A stretch of 64,000 bases of DNA from Caballeronia arationis (GCF_001544975.2 NZ_FCOG02000009.1:80441-144440); one strand, 5' to 3'. Positions 44,192 to 53,170 are shown, counted from the first letter of the stretch. Numbers and translations: made by a program. Notes: generated by a model not told the origin, from the sequence alone.

Positions 44192-44735
44192 CCGCGTTCA
44201 GCGCGATCCATTCTCCAAGCCGCGCGGCGTAACTGTCGCCTGCGGCACGCAACGCGCGTTCATCGAGCTTGTCTGCGGCATAGAGCAAGTGCGGCGCCGA
44301 CCAGGGCAGGCCGCACCGATGCGCGCTCGCCTCCAGCGGCCGCAGCAATTCTTCAAGCGGGAAGAGATTGACGCCCTCACCGGAATAGGCCGCCGGCACG
44401 TTGCCAGCGGTCGCAGCAACCATGAGCGGCGTGCCTTCCAGCCTGCGTCCCTCGCTTTCGTACGAAAGATAGAACATGCGCGTCAGCACGGCGTCCTGCC
44501 ATGCCTTGACGAGTGGCGGCGTCGAGTACCACTGCACCGGAAACTGAATCACGATGCGATCGGCCGAAAGAAGCCGCGCGACTTCGCGATCCGCGTCGAT
44601 CTGCTGCGCGGGATAAAGCGCGTACATGTCCGCGATTTCGACGCCGGGCAGCGTGCGCGCCGCTGCGAGCCACGCGCTGTTCGCACGCGAACGCGAGAGA
44701 TAGGGATGAAAGACGAGTATGGATGTGCCGGGCAT
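44184..44735 (-). CDS. NAD(P)H-dependent quinone oxidoreductase (flavodoxin-like, KefF/MdaB type)
   Basis: A 183-residue FMN/FAD protein of the flavodoxin-2 fold. ILVFHPYLSRSRANSAW is the phosphate-binding start, DREVARLLSADRIVIQFPVQWYSTPPLVKAWQDAVL is the family core and MVAATAGNVPAAYSGEG the second flavin loop. It probably reduces quinones by two electrons, protecting against redox cycling. ATG 44735 is used as the fold begins there. It is divergent from a LysR gene 90 bases away, its likely regulator. Confidence 0.85.
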   Translation of the reverse strand: MPGTSILVFHPYLSRSRANSAWLAAARTLPGVEIADMYALYPAQQIDADREVARLLSADRIVIQFPVQWYSTPPLVKAWQDAVLTRMFYLSYESEGRRLEGTPLMVAATAGNVPAAYSGEGVNLFPLEELLRPLEASAHRCGLPWSAPHLLYAADKLDERALRAAGDSYAARLGEWIALNAAT

Positions 44736-44824
44736 AAAAGACTCCGCAAGTGAACGTGCGTCCAGCATGCGGCTGTCACGAAAATTACTCCAACGGATAG
44801 TTGATATGACCTAGTATTGACGGC

Positions 44825-45739
44825 ATGAATCTCCGAAGCGTCGATCTGAATCTGCTGGTCGTCCTCGAAGCGCTGCTCGACGAAGCGCACGTCACGCGCG
44901 CGGCCGACCGGCTCGGCTTGTCGCAGCCTGCGATGTCGAACGCGCTCGACCGCTGCCGTCATCTGTTTCGCGATCCGCTGCTCGAACGTGGACGGGGCAC
45001 GATGCGCCTCACGCCGAAAGCGGAGAGCCTGCGCGCGCCGCTTGCGAACCTGCTGGCCGAAGTGCGGGCAGTGCTCGCGCCGCCTTCCACCGACCTGTCG
45101 ACGCTCGCGCAGACCGTGCGCATCGTGATGGCCGATTTTCCCGCCATCGCCGTGACGGGGCCGTTGCACGCGGCGCTGCAGGAGACGGCGCCCGGCATCG
45201 ATGTGGTGGTCCAGCCGTGGCATGGCGCCGAGGCCGCGCTCGATCAACTGGCGAAGGGCGCGGCCGATCTCGCGGTATCGATTTTTCCGGCGCTCGGCGC
45301 GCCGTTTCGCTGCACGCATCTGCTGGACGAGCACTATGCCGTGGTGATGCGCGAGGGCCATCCGGCCGCGCGCGCGTTCGATCTCGACGCCTGGTTGCGC
45401 TATCCGCACGTGCTCGTATCGGGCCGCGGCGAAACGCACGGCGCGCTCGACGACGCATTGCGCAAGCATGGCAGGACGCGCCGTGTGGGCATGGTCGTGC
45501 CGAGCTTCGTGATGGTGCCCGCGCTGCTCGCGAACTCCGACCTCATCGCCATGATGCCGAGCCGCGCGCGGCCGTCGCCCGACGACGGGGCATTCGCGAG
45601 CTTCATGCCGCCGATTCCCGTCGACGGCTTTCCGCTGCATCTCGCCTGGCACGCTCGACGCGACGACGACCCGGGTGTCCAGCATGTCGCGGGCATCGTT
45701 GCGCGGCTGTTGGGCGGGGAACGGGGATCGGCGGAATAA
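44825..45739 (+). CDS. LysR-family transcriptional regulator (NodD-like)
   Basis: A 304-residue regulator. The helix-turn-helix lies in LNLLVVLEALLDEAHVTRAADRLGLSQPAMSNALDRCRHLF, the NodD/NahR-type start, followed by a LysR effector domain with RIVMADFPAIAVTGPL. It is transcribed away from the quinone oxidoreductase gene, the classic arrangement for a LysR activator responding to a quinone or aromatic compound. No strong ribosome site is visible at ATG 44825. No downstream partner on the same strand. Confidence 0.9.
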   Translation: MNLRSVDLNLLVVLEALLDEAHVTRAADRLGLSQPAMSNALDRCRHLFRDPLLERGRGTMRLTPKAESLRAPLANLLAEVRAVLAPPSTDLSTLAQTVRIVMADFPAIAVTGPLHAALQETAPGIDVVVQPWHGAEAALDQLAKGAADLAVSIFPALGAPFRCTHLLDEHYAVVMREGHPAARAFDLDAWLRYPHVLVSGRGETHGALDDALRKHGRTRRVGMVVPSFVMVPALLANSDLIAMMPSRARPSPDDGAFASFMPPIPVDGFPLHLAWHARRDDDPGVQHVAGIVARLLGGERGSAE

Positions 45740-46038
45740 CGCATCGCGCCGCCCGTTGTTCCAATATGCGAGACGATCGGCGTACGCGTTCGCGGCGGCC
45801 CGAGGGCACGCATGGCGCCGCGAGATTTATACTTCCGGAGCATGGCGCTGATATTTCTTACGCGGTAAGGTATGGCCTCGCAGCGCATCATATCGTCGAC
45901 TACATAACAACTTCCTTTGCCCGCCGGATTCGCGCGACGCATTCGTGCCGCCGGCGCTGCCGCTTCATTTCGGCTTGCAGTCAATGCCCGGTGCGTGCAT
46001 GCGCCGGGTCTTCCTGATCTGACGAGAAGAGGTGCCAC

Positions 46039-46452
46039 ATGGATGGACGAATCATCGGTATCGATCCCTGGTCGCAGACGGTCGGCTGGCTGACGTTGCA
46101 GTCGGCCGCGACGAACGCACGTGCACGCGACCCGCAGCGGGAGAATGAAACGGCCGCGAGGCGGGGGCCGTGCGCAGGCGACGCGCCCGCGCATGCAAAC
46201 GTCGCGGTGAGCGTGATCGACCGGCCGACATCAAGCACTGCTACGGTCGCGTGGTGCGACCCGCGTTCGTGCCGGTATGGCGATCAGGTCTGGCGCGCGA
46301 GCGTCGCACGGCAGCCGGGCGTCTGCGCGCTGAGCGGCAGGAGCATCGGCCGGGGTGACGCCATTTATCGGCCGCGCGCGTGCCGGCCTTCGCCGCTCAA
46401 CGCGGGCGCGATGATTCTCGCGACGGTCGTCGAGGACGTCCCGCGCGGCTAG
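46039..46452 (+). CDS. DUF3331-family protein
   Basis: A 137-residue protein without signal peptide or membrane helix. The C-terminal part (VAVSVIDRPTSSTATVAWCD, CRYGDQVWRASVARQPGVCA, LSGRSIGRGDAIYRPRA, LNAGAMILA) follows DUF3331, a domain seen mainly in Burkholderia relatives. Three cysteines (about residues 73, 78 and 94) could bind metal. The first 60 residues are variable and basic. GAAGAGG lies upstream of ATG 46039. The 299-base gap before it holds a GC hairpin near 45987-46008 and no gene. Function unknown. Confidence 0.75.
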   Translation: MDGRIIGIDPWSQTVGWLTLQSAATNARARDPQRENETAARRGPCAGDAPAHANVAVSVIDRPTSSTATVAWCDPRSCRYGDQVWRASVARQPGVCALSGRSIGRGDAIYRPRACRPSPLNAGAMILATVVEDVPRG

Positions 46453-46503
46453 ACGGGCACGCGGCGTGCTCCGTGGTCCCGTCTTCATCGGACTACGGAG
46501 GCA

Positions 46504-47211
46504 ATGGTGAGCGCGCGCATCGTCGGGTGGCTGCTGCTTTTGCTGGTGGCGGGAGCGACGGCTTTCGGCTACGCGGTGTATCTGGGTCGCGTCGCGGTGC
46601 CGGATCGATGGAACCCGTTCGCGCCGCTCGACGTGCGCGAGCTGCGGGGCCCGCTCACCGCGCTCAAGCTGTGGCGCACGGTCCACGATCGCGATCTGTG
46701 TATGGCGACCCTTGACCGCTCGGGCGTCGCGTTTCGTCCAGTCGCCGATTCGACGACACCCGCCGGTTGCGAACTCAAAGATGTACTTCGCATGACGCAT
46801 TCCGATGCCGATTACAGCGGCCCGTTTCTCGCGACGTGCCCGCTCGCAATCGGCATGGCGTTCTTCGAGCATCAATATCTGCAGCCGGCGGCGGTCGAGA
46901 TTTTCGGACAGCGCGTGCGGCGCATCGAGCACGTCGGCAGCTTCGCGTGCCGCAACGTGAACAGCCAGGAAGAAGGCTCGCGCAGCCAGCACGCGAGCGC
47001 CAATGCAGTCGATCTAGCGGCCTTCGTTCTCGAAGGCGGGCGGCGCATCACGCTCGCGCGCTGGAACGACGGCTCCAGCGATGCGGCATTCCTCAAGCGC
47101 GTCCACGACGGCGCGTGCCATGCGTTCAACACCACGCTCGGGCCGGACTACAACGCGCTTCACCGGATGCACTTTCACGTCGACATGGGACCGTACCGTA
47201 TCTGCCGATAG
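46504..47211 (+). CDS. Extensin-like C-terminal domain protein
   Basis: A 235-residue protein with one N-terminal helix (IVGWLLLLLVAGATAFGYAVYLG), probably an anchor, and a periplasmic extensin-like domain. Typical segments are DLCMATLDRSGVAF, ACRNVNSQEEGSRSQHASANAVDLAAF and HRMHFHVDMGPYRIC. The His and Asp pattern (SQHASANAVD, HFHVDMG) resembles D-Ala-D-Ala metallopeptidases, so a cell-wall role is possible. GGAGG is only two bases before ATG 46504; GTG 46507, the next codon, would be better spaced. Confidence 0.85.
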   Translation: MVSARIVGWLLLLLVAGATAFGYAVYLGRVAVPDRWNPFAPLDVRELRGPLTALKLWRTVHDRDLCMATLDRSGVAFRPVADSTTPAGCELKDVLRMTHSDADYSGPFLATCPLAIGMAFFEHQYLQPAAVEIFGQRVRRIEHVGSFACRNVNSQEEGSRSQHASANAVDLAAFVLEGGRRITLARWNDGSSDAAFLKRVHDGACHAFNTTLGPDYNALHRMHFHVDMGPYRICR

Positions 47212-47310
47212 CGCGGTCGCGCACATACTCGCGGACCGATGGCGAGCGGGTTCGTTAAAATCACGCAGTCACTCGACGTAATCAGCAACGTGAATCAATC
47301 AGAGGCCGCA

Positions 47311-47799
47311 ATGGACGATCCCTACGAACGACGTGCTTTACTTCTCCATCTCGGCGATGTGCTGGAAGCGATCTTCTGCCTGTCGAAATGCGCCGATAGC
47401 CGGACGAGCATCGGCGAGGCGCTGCAAAAGGACGATGCTCTGGTGAGCTTTGCCATCCTTAATCATGTTGATGCCGCGATGCATCCGCAGGACTTCATCC
47501 GGCGCGCGACGGGCGCGTTCTTCGTATGGCCGAAGGCGCTGCTCGACGAAACCCTCAACCGGCGATTGCTGGCTCACACGGTGCAGCATGATCTCTTCGC
47601 GGGCAATGAAGCCGGATGGAACGCTTATCTGAGCGAACGGCGCAAGGACGTGCCGTGGTTCGGCGAAGACTTGCCAGAAGTGCCGGACGCGAACGACGCC
47701 GCGGTCGGAGAACCGGACGCTGCAACGGCATCGGCGGCCGAGACCGAAGAAGCGAAGTCTTCGCGATATTCGACGTGGCCCTGGCCCGCGAACGAGTAA
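47311..47799 (+). CDS. Conserved hypothetical protein, 162 residues
   Basis: A soluble, acidic protein with no signal peptide. The first two thirds look folded and helical (RRALLLHLGDVLEAIFCLSKCAD, GEALQKDDALVSFAILNHVDA, FIRRATGAFFVWPKALLDE) and the last 40 residues are low-complexity, rich in Ala and Glu. ATG 47311 has GAGG five bases upstream. The frame is open upstream to 47239. I do not recognise a family; neighbours give no hint of a role. Confidence 0.65.
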   Translation: MDDPYERRALLLHLGDVLEAIFCLSKCADSRTSIGEALQKDDALVSFAILNHVDAAMHPQDFIRRATGAFFVWPKALLDETLNRRLLAHTVQHDLFAGNEAGWNAYLSERRKDVPWFGEDLPEVPDANDAAVGEPDAATASAAETEEAKSSRYSTWPWPANE

Positions 47800-47845
47800 T
47801 GCTTCTCTCGCCGGCGCGTCTCGCATGCGTGCCGGCCCTTTGCCG

Positions 47846-48130
47846 CTACCGCTTCTTTCCCATGCTGCCCGCACCCGCGTCCATGCCGAGACCGTTCGGA
47901 CGATCGGGCGCCGGACCTTTCCCCGAAGACGTCTTGCCGGGATCCTTTTTCTGCGCGTGATCCCAGGCCGCCGTCGCGCTTGCGGGCGTCGTCGTGTTGT
48001 GCTCCTGATAGGCCGGCGTGCTGCCCGGATCGAGCTTGTTCGGCTGCTGCTGCGCACTGGCGACGATTGCCAGCGTACCGCCGAGCATGATGGCCGCGGT
48101 ACGGCCGAGCGCTGTGGAGATGGGTCTCAC
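47846..48130 (-). CDS. Small secreted protein, 94 residues
   Basis: A short exported protein: signal peptide LGRTAAIMLGGTLAIVASA, then a hydrophilic, Gly/Pro/Lys-rich tail (KKDPGKTSSGKGPAPDRPNG) with no cysteines. GTG 48130 is the start, with GAGGA six bases upstream. The mature part looks disordered. Proteins of this kind are common in Burkholderiales, but no function is known to me. Convergent with the previous gene. Confidence 0.6.
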   Translation of the reverse strand: MRPISTALGRTAAIMLGGTLAIVASAQQQPNKLDPGSTPAYQEHNTTTPASATAAWDHAQKKDPGKTSSGKGPAPDRPNGLGMDAGAGSMGKKR

Positions 48131-48320
48131 GATGATCCTCGCTGATGTAGTGCGCCTGCTGCAAATTCAGCAAGGATCGGTCCCGGGAACTACTGCGCGT
48201 GACCCGGTGGAGCGTTCCGTCATGCACGTTCATTCAAAGCGGGTACGTTGAGCGCCATCAACGTGAAGGACCAACACATCTCCAACAATACGAAGTCTTC
48301 ACACAACGGCACGAAACAGC

Positions 48321-48967
48321 ATGAAAATAAGGTTGGCGGTACTCGGTCTGGCTTGCGCGGCAAGCCTTTTTGCAATGTCCGCGATGGCGAGCGACACGAC
48401 GCAGGCAAGCACGTCGATGACAGGCATCCACGCGGGCGACGTGCTCGTCAGACTCAGGGCGATCAGCATCCTGCCCTCGGTACGCACGAGCGACACGCTC
48501 TCGGCGCTCAACGTGGGCGTGAACAACGCAACGGTGCCCGAACTCGACTTCACGTACATGATCCGCGACGATGTCGGTGTCGAGCTGATCCTTGCCACAT
48601 CGCGCCATCAGGTCACGTCGAGCCTCGGCGGGTTGGGCGGCGTGGGCGTGCTGCCGCCCACGCTGCTGCTGCAGTATCACTTCAATCATGCGGGAACCGT
48701 GCGGCCCTACGTCGGCGCGGGACTCAACTACACGCTGTTCTACAACAACGGCCTGCAGGCGGGGGCCAGCCGGTCTCGGTCACGAACCACAGCTTCGGCC
48801 CGGCGCTGCAGGCGGGCATCGATGTCGACGTCACGAAGAACGTGTTCCTCAACGCCGACATCAAGAAGATCTGGATGAAGACCGACGCATCGCTAGGCGG
48901 CACGCCGATCGGCACGCTGCATATCGACCCGCTCGTGCTGGGTGTCGGCGTTGGCATGAAGTTCTGA
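48321..48967 (+). pseudogene. ompW: OmpW-family outer-membrane protein, single-base frameshift
   Basis: An OmpW-type eight-stranded barrel of about 215 residues if repaired. The first frame has a signal peptide (AVLGLACAASLFAMSAMA), then GIHAGDVLVRLRAISILP, ELDFTYMIRDDVGVELI and LLLQYHFNHAGTVRPYVGAGL. It loses register at a G run (48761-48765); the other frame continues QPVSVTNHSFGPALQAGIDV and NVFLNADIKKIWMKT, ending GVGVGMKF with the C-terminal aromatic of outer-membrane proteins. One extra G in that run (five to six) restores LQAGGQPVSV. Homopolymer slippage or a sequencing indel. Confidence 0.85.
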
Positions 48968-49034
48968 TAACGGCGATGCCGTTTCTGCGGCGAGGGTAAA
49001 ATCGAACGCTTCACATCGATCCGACCTCGTCGCC

Positions 49035-49949
49035 ATGTTCATCGAAACACCGCTGCTGGAATCGCGTGCCCTTTCGCAACGGCTTGGCAAATCCATCTGG
49101 CTCAAGATGGAAGCGATGCAGCCCACGGGTTCGTTCAAGGCGCGGGGCATCGGCCATGCCTGCTCGATCTACAAGGAACGCGGCGCTCGGCGGTTCGTAT
49201 CGTCATCGGGCGGCAATGCGGGACTCGCCGTTGCCTTTGCCGGCCGCAAGCTCGGCGTGCCGGTGCTGGTCGTGGTGCCCGAGACCACCTCAGAGCGTGC
49301 GAAGCATCTGATCGGCATGGAAGATGCCGAGGTAGTCGTGCGTGGCAAGTCGTGGGACGAAGCGAACCGCTTCGCGCTCGCGTCGTGCACCTCCGCCGAT
49401 GCCTTCCTTCATCCCTTCGACGATCCGCTCATCTGGGAAGGCCATGCGAGCATGATCGACGAAGTCGCGCGTGCGGGATCGAAGCCGGATGCGGTCGTGC
49501 TGTCGGTGGGCGGCGGCGGGCTTTTGTGCGGCGTGGCGGAGGGGCTTCGGCGCAACGGCTGGGACGACGTGCCGCTCGTCGCGGTGGAAACGGAAGGTGC
49601 CGCCTCGTATGCCGGATCGCTCGAAGCGGGCGAGCGCATCGAGTTGCCGGCGATCACGAGTATCGCGACCTCGCTCGGTGCACGCAGTGTCTGCGCGGAA
49701 GCGCTTGCTATCGCGAAACGGCGTCCGGTCAGGAGCGTAGTCGTTTCAGACCGGCAGGCGGTCGGCGGATGTCTGGAAATGCTCAACGAGCATCGTATCG
49801 TCGTTGAACCGGCTTGCGGCGCTTCGGTCGCCGCGCTCGATTCGGACGCGCAACCCATGCGCGATGCCCGGAATATCTTGCTGATTGTATGCGGGGGAGT
49901 CGGTACGAATGTCGATCAACTGAAGCGCTGGAGCACTGAGCTGCGCTAA
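49035..49949 (+). CDS. PLP-dependent L-serine/threonine dehydratase
   Basis: A 304-residue fold-type II pyridoxal-phosphate enzyme. The PLP lysine is in GSFKARG (about residue 36), the substrate loop is SSSGGNAGLAVAFAGR and the phosphate-binding loop SVGGGGLLCGVAEGL. This pattern is closest to the vertebrate-type serine dehydratase, which turns L-serine into pyruvate and ammonia. There is no ACT regulatory domain, so it is a catabolic and not a biosynthetic enzyme. It is preceded by a 67-base gap after ompW and followed by the cold-shock gene. Confidence 0.87.
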   Translation: MFIETPLLESRALSQRLGKSIWLKMEAMQPTGSFKARGIGHACSIYKERGARRFVSSSGGNAGLAVAFAGRKLGVPVLVVVPETTSERAKHLIGMEDAEVVVRGKSWDEANRFALASCTSADAFLHPFDDPLIWEGHASMIDEVARAGSKPDAVVLSVGGGGLLCGVAEGLRRNGWDDVPLVAVETEGAASYAGSLEAGERIELPAITSIATSLGARSVCAEALAIAKRRPVRSVVVSDRQAVGGCLEMLNEHRIVVEPACGASVAALDSDAQPMRDARNILLIVCGGVGTNVDQLKRWSTELR

Positions 49950-49962
49950 ACACAGAATTAGC

Positions 49963-49991
49963 TTGACAGTCAATCAGCGAACACGTAACGT
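49963..49991 (+). promoter_or_regulatory. Candidate promoter of the cold-shock gene
   Basis: A perfect -35 TTGACA (49963-49968) is followed after 17 bases by TAACGT (49986-49991). Transcription from here would give a leader of about 130 bases before ATG 50128, similar to the long thermosensing leaders of cspA-type genes. Confidence 0.55.
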
Positions 49992-50127
49992 TCGGGTCGA
50001 AGTGTTCAAGAAGCCCGATTGTCGTTCATCATCCTCCGCCTGCGGTATTTGTTGTCCTCTCTCCCTTCCTTGATGCTTCTCTCGTCCCGTTCGGGATGGC
50101 TTTAATTTTTTTACTCAAGGAATTCTC

Positions 50128-50331
50128 ATGGATACCGGTACCGTCAAGTGGTTCAACGACAGCAAGGGCTTCGGCTTCATCACCCCGGACAAGGGCGGTG
50201 ACGACCTCTTCGCGCATTTCTCCGAGATCCGAAGCGAAGGCTTCAAGACCCTCGCTGAAAACCAGAAGGTCAGCTTCGAAACCAAGCAAGGCCCGAAGGG
50301 TCTGCAAGCGTCGAACATCACGCCGCTGTAA
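50128..50331 (+). CDS. cspA: Cold-shock protein, CspA family
   Basis: A 67-residue single-domain RNA-binding protein with the five-stranded cold-shock fold. RNP1 KGFGFI and RNP2 DLFAHF, together with [10 protein letters not shown] at the start and [11 protein letters not shown] at the end, are canonical. It melts RNA structure in the cytoplasm. AAGGAATTCTC precedes ATG 50128 and the leader is long and T-rich. A perfect eight-pair hairpin GTCGCGGA/TCCGCGAC follows at 50350-50377 but lacks a T run. Confidence 0.96.
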   Translation: MDTGTVKWFNDSKGFGFITPDKGGDDLFAHFSEIRSEGFKTLAENQKVSFETKQGPKGLQASNITPL

Positions 50332-50349
50332 GCAGTAGATACAACGCTC

Positions 50350-50377
50350 GTCGCGGATCGATATGTCGGTCCGCGAC
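50350..50377 (+). terminator. Hairpin after cspA, terminator-like without T run
   Basis: A perfect eight-base inverted repeat GTCGCGGA/TCCGCGAC with a twelve-base loop begins 19 bases after the cspA stop. No T run follows, so it may stabilise the message or act with Rho. A second, smaller hairpin GGAGC/GCTCC lies near 50394-50409. Confidence 0.45.
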
Positions 50378-50570
50378 AGTAGCTGAACCTCGCGGAGCTT
50401 CTTTGCTCCCGCCAAGGTTGCCGCCAAAGCGGCACACCATCGCAGCGCCCCTTCAGCATCTCCCAGCGTTTTTCTCGCATCTTCCCAGCGGTTCATCCAG
50501 GCTTTAAATCCAGCGTTGCGCCTGTGGCCGGCATGCCTTGCCGCGACCCTTAGCGTGCGCTCGCACCATC

Positions 50571-50795
50571 ATGCAAAACTCTAATACTCACAACTACAAC
50601 GGCTACAAAGTACTGCCGTCGGCACATCGTCTGCCTGACGGATCGTTCTCATCCGACCTCCTGCTCGAACGCCGCGACGGCACGGGCGAGGCAACGCGTT
50701 ACCAGTTCCACGTCCTCGACTGTTTCGATGACGAACACGACGCAATCGTCCATTCGTGCCGCTGGGCGCACGAGTGGGTGGACTGCCGCGGCTGA
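50571..50795 (+). CDS. Conserved hypothetical protein, 74 residues
   Basis: A small soluble protein with an aromatic-rich start (NTHNYNGYKVLPSAHRLPDG) and a regular alternating pattern (SFSSDLLLERRD, RYQFHVLDCFDDEHDAIVHS, WAHEWVDCRG) that suggests a small beta-alpha fold. It resembles short proteins I associate with Burkholderia genomes but I cannot name the family. ATG 50571 is preferred over the upstream ATG at 50538, whose extension is basic and unlike a protein N-terminus. It lies between the cold-shock gene and a secreted protein gene. Confidence 0.6.
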   Translation: MQNSNTHNYNGYKVLPSAHRLPDGSFSSDLLLERRDGTGEATRYQFHVLDCFDDEHDAIVHSCRWAHEWVDCRG

Positions 50796-51051
50796 CTGCT
50801 GCCGGCGATCGGTAACGTGCCGCGGCGAACAGTCGACGTGCGTCGATTCATGTGTGCGGCGTCTCATGCGGCCGGTACGCACAAAATTGGCGGAAGAAGC
50901 CGGTGCTTCTGGCGTGGCATGCAATGCAGGAACGGTATCCTTGACTGCAGGCCGGGCGGCAAACAAAGGGGGCTCGAACTGCAAGCCGAGCCGCCATGTG
51001 CCGACCACCGCCGCTACGATTACAAAACACCGCTTCGGGGTTCGCACGCCA

Positions 51052-51588
51052 ATGAGACTGTCCACTTTTGCCGGAATCGCACTGCTCGCCGCCAGCGGCG
51101 CCGCGCTCGCGCAGCAGCCGATGACCTTGCCCGGCCGCAGCCAGAGCGCAGGCCAGCAGGCCGTCGATAACGCTGCCTGTTACGCCTTCGCCAACCAGAC
51201 CACACGCGTCGTCATGGCGCGCGAGCCGCAGACCGCTCCGCGCGATCAGTCGCACGAAGCACGCCCTCTCGTACCGCCACGCCCCGTCGAGCCGCCGTTG
51301 CCGCCGAGCGCTTCCGGTGCGGTCGCCGCTTCGGCTGCATCGGCGCCGATGGCCGCCAGCGCAGCGATGCCGGCGAGCGGTGCATCGGCGGCAATGGTCG
51401 CGGGAGCGTCGATGCCCGGTGCGGCCTCCGGTCCTGCCGCAGCGTCGGCGGCTGGCGCGAGCGGGGCGTCGGATGCCGGCTACGCCGAAATGAAGATGCC
51501 GCCGCTGCCGCCGCCCGAGCCGCCGATGGCGCGCTACTGGCGCGCCTACGGCGACTGCATGCAGGGCAAGGGCTACTTCGTGCGTTGA
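51052..51588 (+). CDS. Secreted alanine/serine/proline-rich protein
   Basis: A 178-residue exported protein. The signal peptide RLSTFAGIALLAASGAALA is followed by a short folded-looking part with one cysteine (DNAACYAFANQTTRVVM), then about 70 residues made almost only of Ala, Ser, Pro, Gly and Met, and a C-terminal motif MARYWRAYGDCMQGKGYFVR with a second cysteine. The two cysteines could form a disulphide bridging the linker. The C-terminal YxxCMxxKGY pattern resembles small lipoprotein-like domains of Burkholderiales. Function unknown. Confidence 0.65.
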   Translation: MRLSTFAGIALLAASGAALAQQPMTLPGRSQSAGQQAVDNAACYAFANQTTRVVMAREPQTAPRDQSHEARPLVPPRPVEPPLPPSASGAVAASAASAPMAASAAMPASGASAAMVAGASMPGAASGPAAASAAGASGASDAGYAEMKMPPLPPPEPPMARYWRAYGDCMQGKGYFVR

Positions 51589-51637
51589 GCTCCGCGTCGC
51601 GGATGCGCGCGGAACGGGCCAACCCGGTCCGCGCGTT

Positions 51638-52228
51638 TCATCGACCGGCGCGCTGCAGCGCGAGATGCTGCAGCAGCATGATGGTCTTGCCGTCGACGAT
51701 CTCGCCGCGCTCGACCATCCCGAGCGCCTGATCGAGCGTGGGTTCGATCACTTCGATGTCCTCTCCCTCCGATGCGACGCCGCCGCCTTGCGCGATCCGC
51801 GACGCGGAATCGTAATGGGCGACGAAGAAATACAGCTTCTCCGTCACTGAACCGGGGCTCATGAACGCCTCGAAGACCTTCTCCACGTCGCTCACGCGAT
51901 AACCCGTCTCTTCCTCCAGTTCCGCGCGGATGCGCTCTTCGGGCGATGCTGCGTCGAGCAATCCCGCAGGCGTTTCGATCAGCATGCCGTCGTGTCCGTT
52001 GACGAACGCCGGCAGTCGGAACTGCCGTGTCAGGATCACCGTCTCGCGAACCGGATCGAAAAGCAGAATGGTCGCGCCGTTGCCGCGATCGTAGGTTTCG
52101 CGGCTCTGTCGCTGCCAGACGTTGTCGCGGCGCAGGAAGTCGAACGTCGTCTTTTTCAGCACATACCAGTCGTCGGAAAGAACCTCGGTCTCGATGATGC
52201 GTACTCGCTCTGCGGTAGGTGTCGACAT
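51638..52228 (-). CDS. nudK: Nudix hydrolase, GDP-mannose pyrophosphatase type
   Basis: A 196-residue Nudix enzyme close to E. coli NudK, which hydrolyses GDP-mannose. Matching segments are LSDDWYVLKKTTFDFLRRD, ETYDRGNGATILLFDP, RQFRLPAFVNG, FEAFMSPGSVTEKLYFFVA and GEIVDGKTIMLLQHL. The Nudix box starts at G89 and keeps the metal-binding E103, E106 and E107, but has Ala where the box usually has Arg and Ser95 in place of the first Glu, partly as in NudK itself. Divergent from a DeoR-type gene 92 bases away. ADP-ribose is the alternative substrate. Confidence 0.82.
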   Translation of the reverse strand: MSTPTAERVRIIETEVLSDDWYVLKKTTFDFLRRDNVWQRQSRETYDRGNGATILLFDPVRETVILTRQFRLPAFVNGHDGMLIETPAGLLDAASPEERIRAELEEETGYRVSDVEKVFEAFMSPGSVTEKLYFFVAHYDSASRIAQGGGVASEGEDIEVIEPTLDQALGMVERGEIVDGKTIMLLQHLALQRAGR

Positions 52229-52320
52229 TGGCGCTCCACTGTGAAAAAGTCACCTTCACATGGTATCGTGCAGTTTCATGAAAAAACAAGAAATTTCGTG
52301 CACGCGCGCGGACAAACCCG

Positions 52321-53076
52321 ATGCTGACCACACAGAGAAAAAAAGCCATCCTCGAAGCGCTCGGGCGCGACGGCCAGGTGCTTGCCAAGGCGCTCGCCGA
52401 GGAATTTGGCGTGTCGGAAGACACCGTGAGGCGCGATCTGCGCGAGATGGCGAGCGAAGGTCTGTTGCAGCGCGTGCACGGCGGCGCGCTGCCGGCGTCG
52501 CCGGCGACGGCCGATTTCGCGCACCGGCAATCCGTCGAATCGGAGGCGAAACGCGCCGTCGCGAAAGCTGCGGCGGAAATGGTCGGGGAAGGGCAGGTGG
52601 TGATCGTCGATGGCGGGACCACCGCTGTGCAACTCGCGCGCTATCTGCCGCGCGGCCTACGCGCGACGGTCGTCACCCATAGCCCGAGCATCGCGGTGGA
52701 ACTGGTCGATCATCCGTCGATCGAGGTTGTCGTGATCGGCGGACGGCTCTTCAAGCATTCCATCGTGACGGTCGGCGCGGCCGCGCTCGAAGCGCTCTCG
52801 CACATTCGCGCCGATCTGTTCTTCATGGGCGTCACGGGCGTGCACGCGAGCGCCGGTTTCTCCACGGGCGATCTCGAAGAGGCGTATATGAAACGTGCGC
52901 TCGCCGCGCACGCCGCCGAAACGGTCGTGCTCGCTTCGTCGGACAAGATCAACGCGGCGTCGCAGTACAAGATCGGCGAAATCTCGATGGCGAGCACGAT
53001 CGTGGTCGAGCGCAGCACGCCGGCCACGCTCACCGACCCGCTCGCGGCCGCGGGCGTGACGGTCGTGCGGGCGTGA
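52321..53076 (+). CDS. DeoR/GlpR-family transcriptional regulator
   Basis: A 251-residue repressor. The winged helix VLAKALAEEFGVSEDTVRRDLREMASEGLLQRVHGGAL (about 20-57) is followed by a sugar-phosphate-binding DeoR domain with VDGGTTAVQLARYLP, TVVTHSPSIAVEL and VLASSDKI. It is more GlpR/AgaR-like than the DeoR protein at 5060-5785. ATG 52321 lacks a clear ribosome site. Its target is unknown: no sugar operon is adjacent, though the glycerol importer at 26.9-32.9 kb has operator-like repeats. Confidence 0.87.
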   Translation: MLTTQRKKAILEALGRDGQVLAKALAEEFGVSEDTVRRDLREMASEGLLQRVHGGALPASPATADFAHRQSVESEAKRAVAKAAAEMVGEGQVVIVDGGTTAVQLARYLPRGLRATVVTHSPSIAVELVDHPSIEVVVIGGRLFKHSIVTVGAAALEALSHIRADLFFMGVTGVHASAGFSTGDLEEAYMKRALAAHAAETVVLASSDKINAASQYKIGEISMASTIVVERSTPATLTDPLAAAGVTVVRA

Positions 53077-53170
53077 GAACCGCGCCGCTTACGGCGGACG
53101 CGTGCAATGATCGGAGACGATGCAGACGGGTATCCGTCAGCGAATTGAGCGGGGAAAGGAGCAACAGAAA

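Noticed and set aside
50029..50496. A 155-codon minus-strand frame over cspA
   Set aside because: It is antisense to a certain cold-shock gene and its promoter leader; composition is not protein-like.
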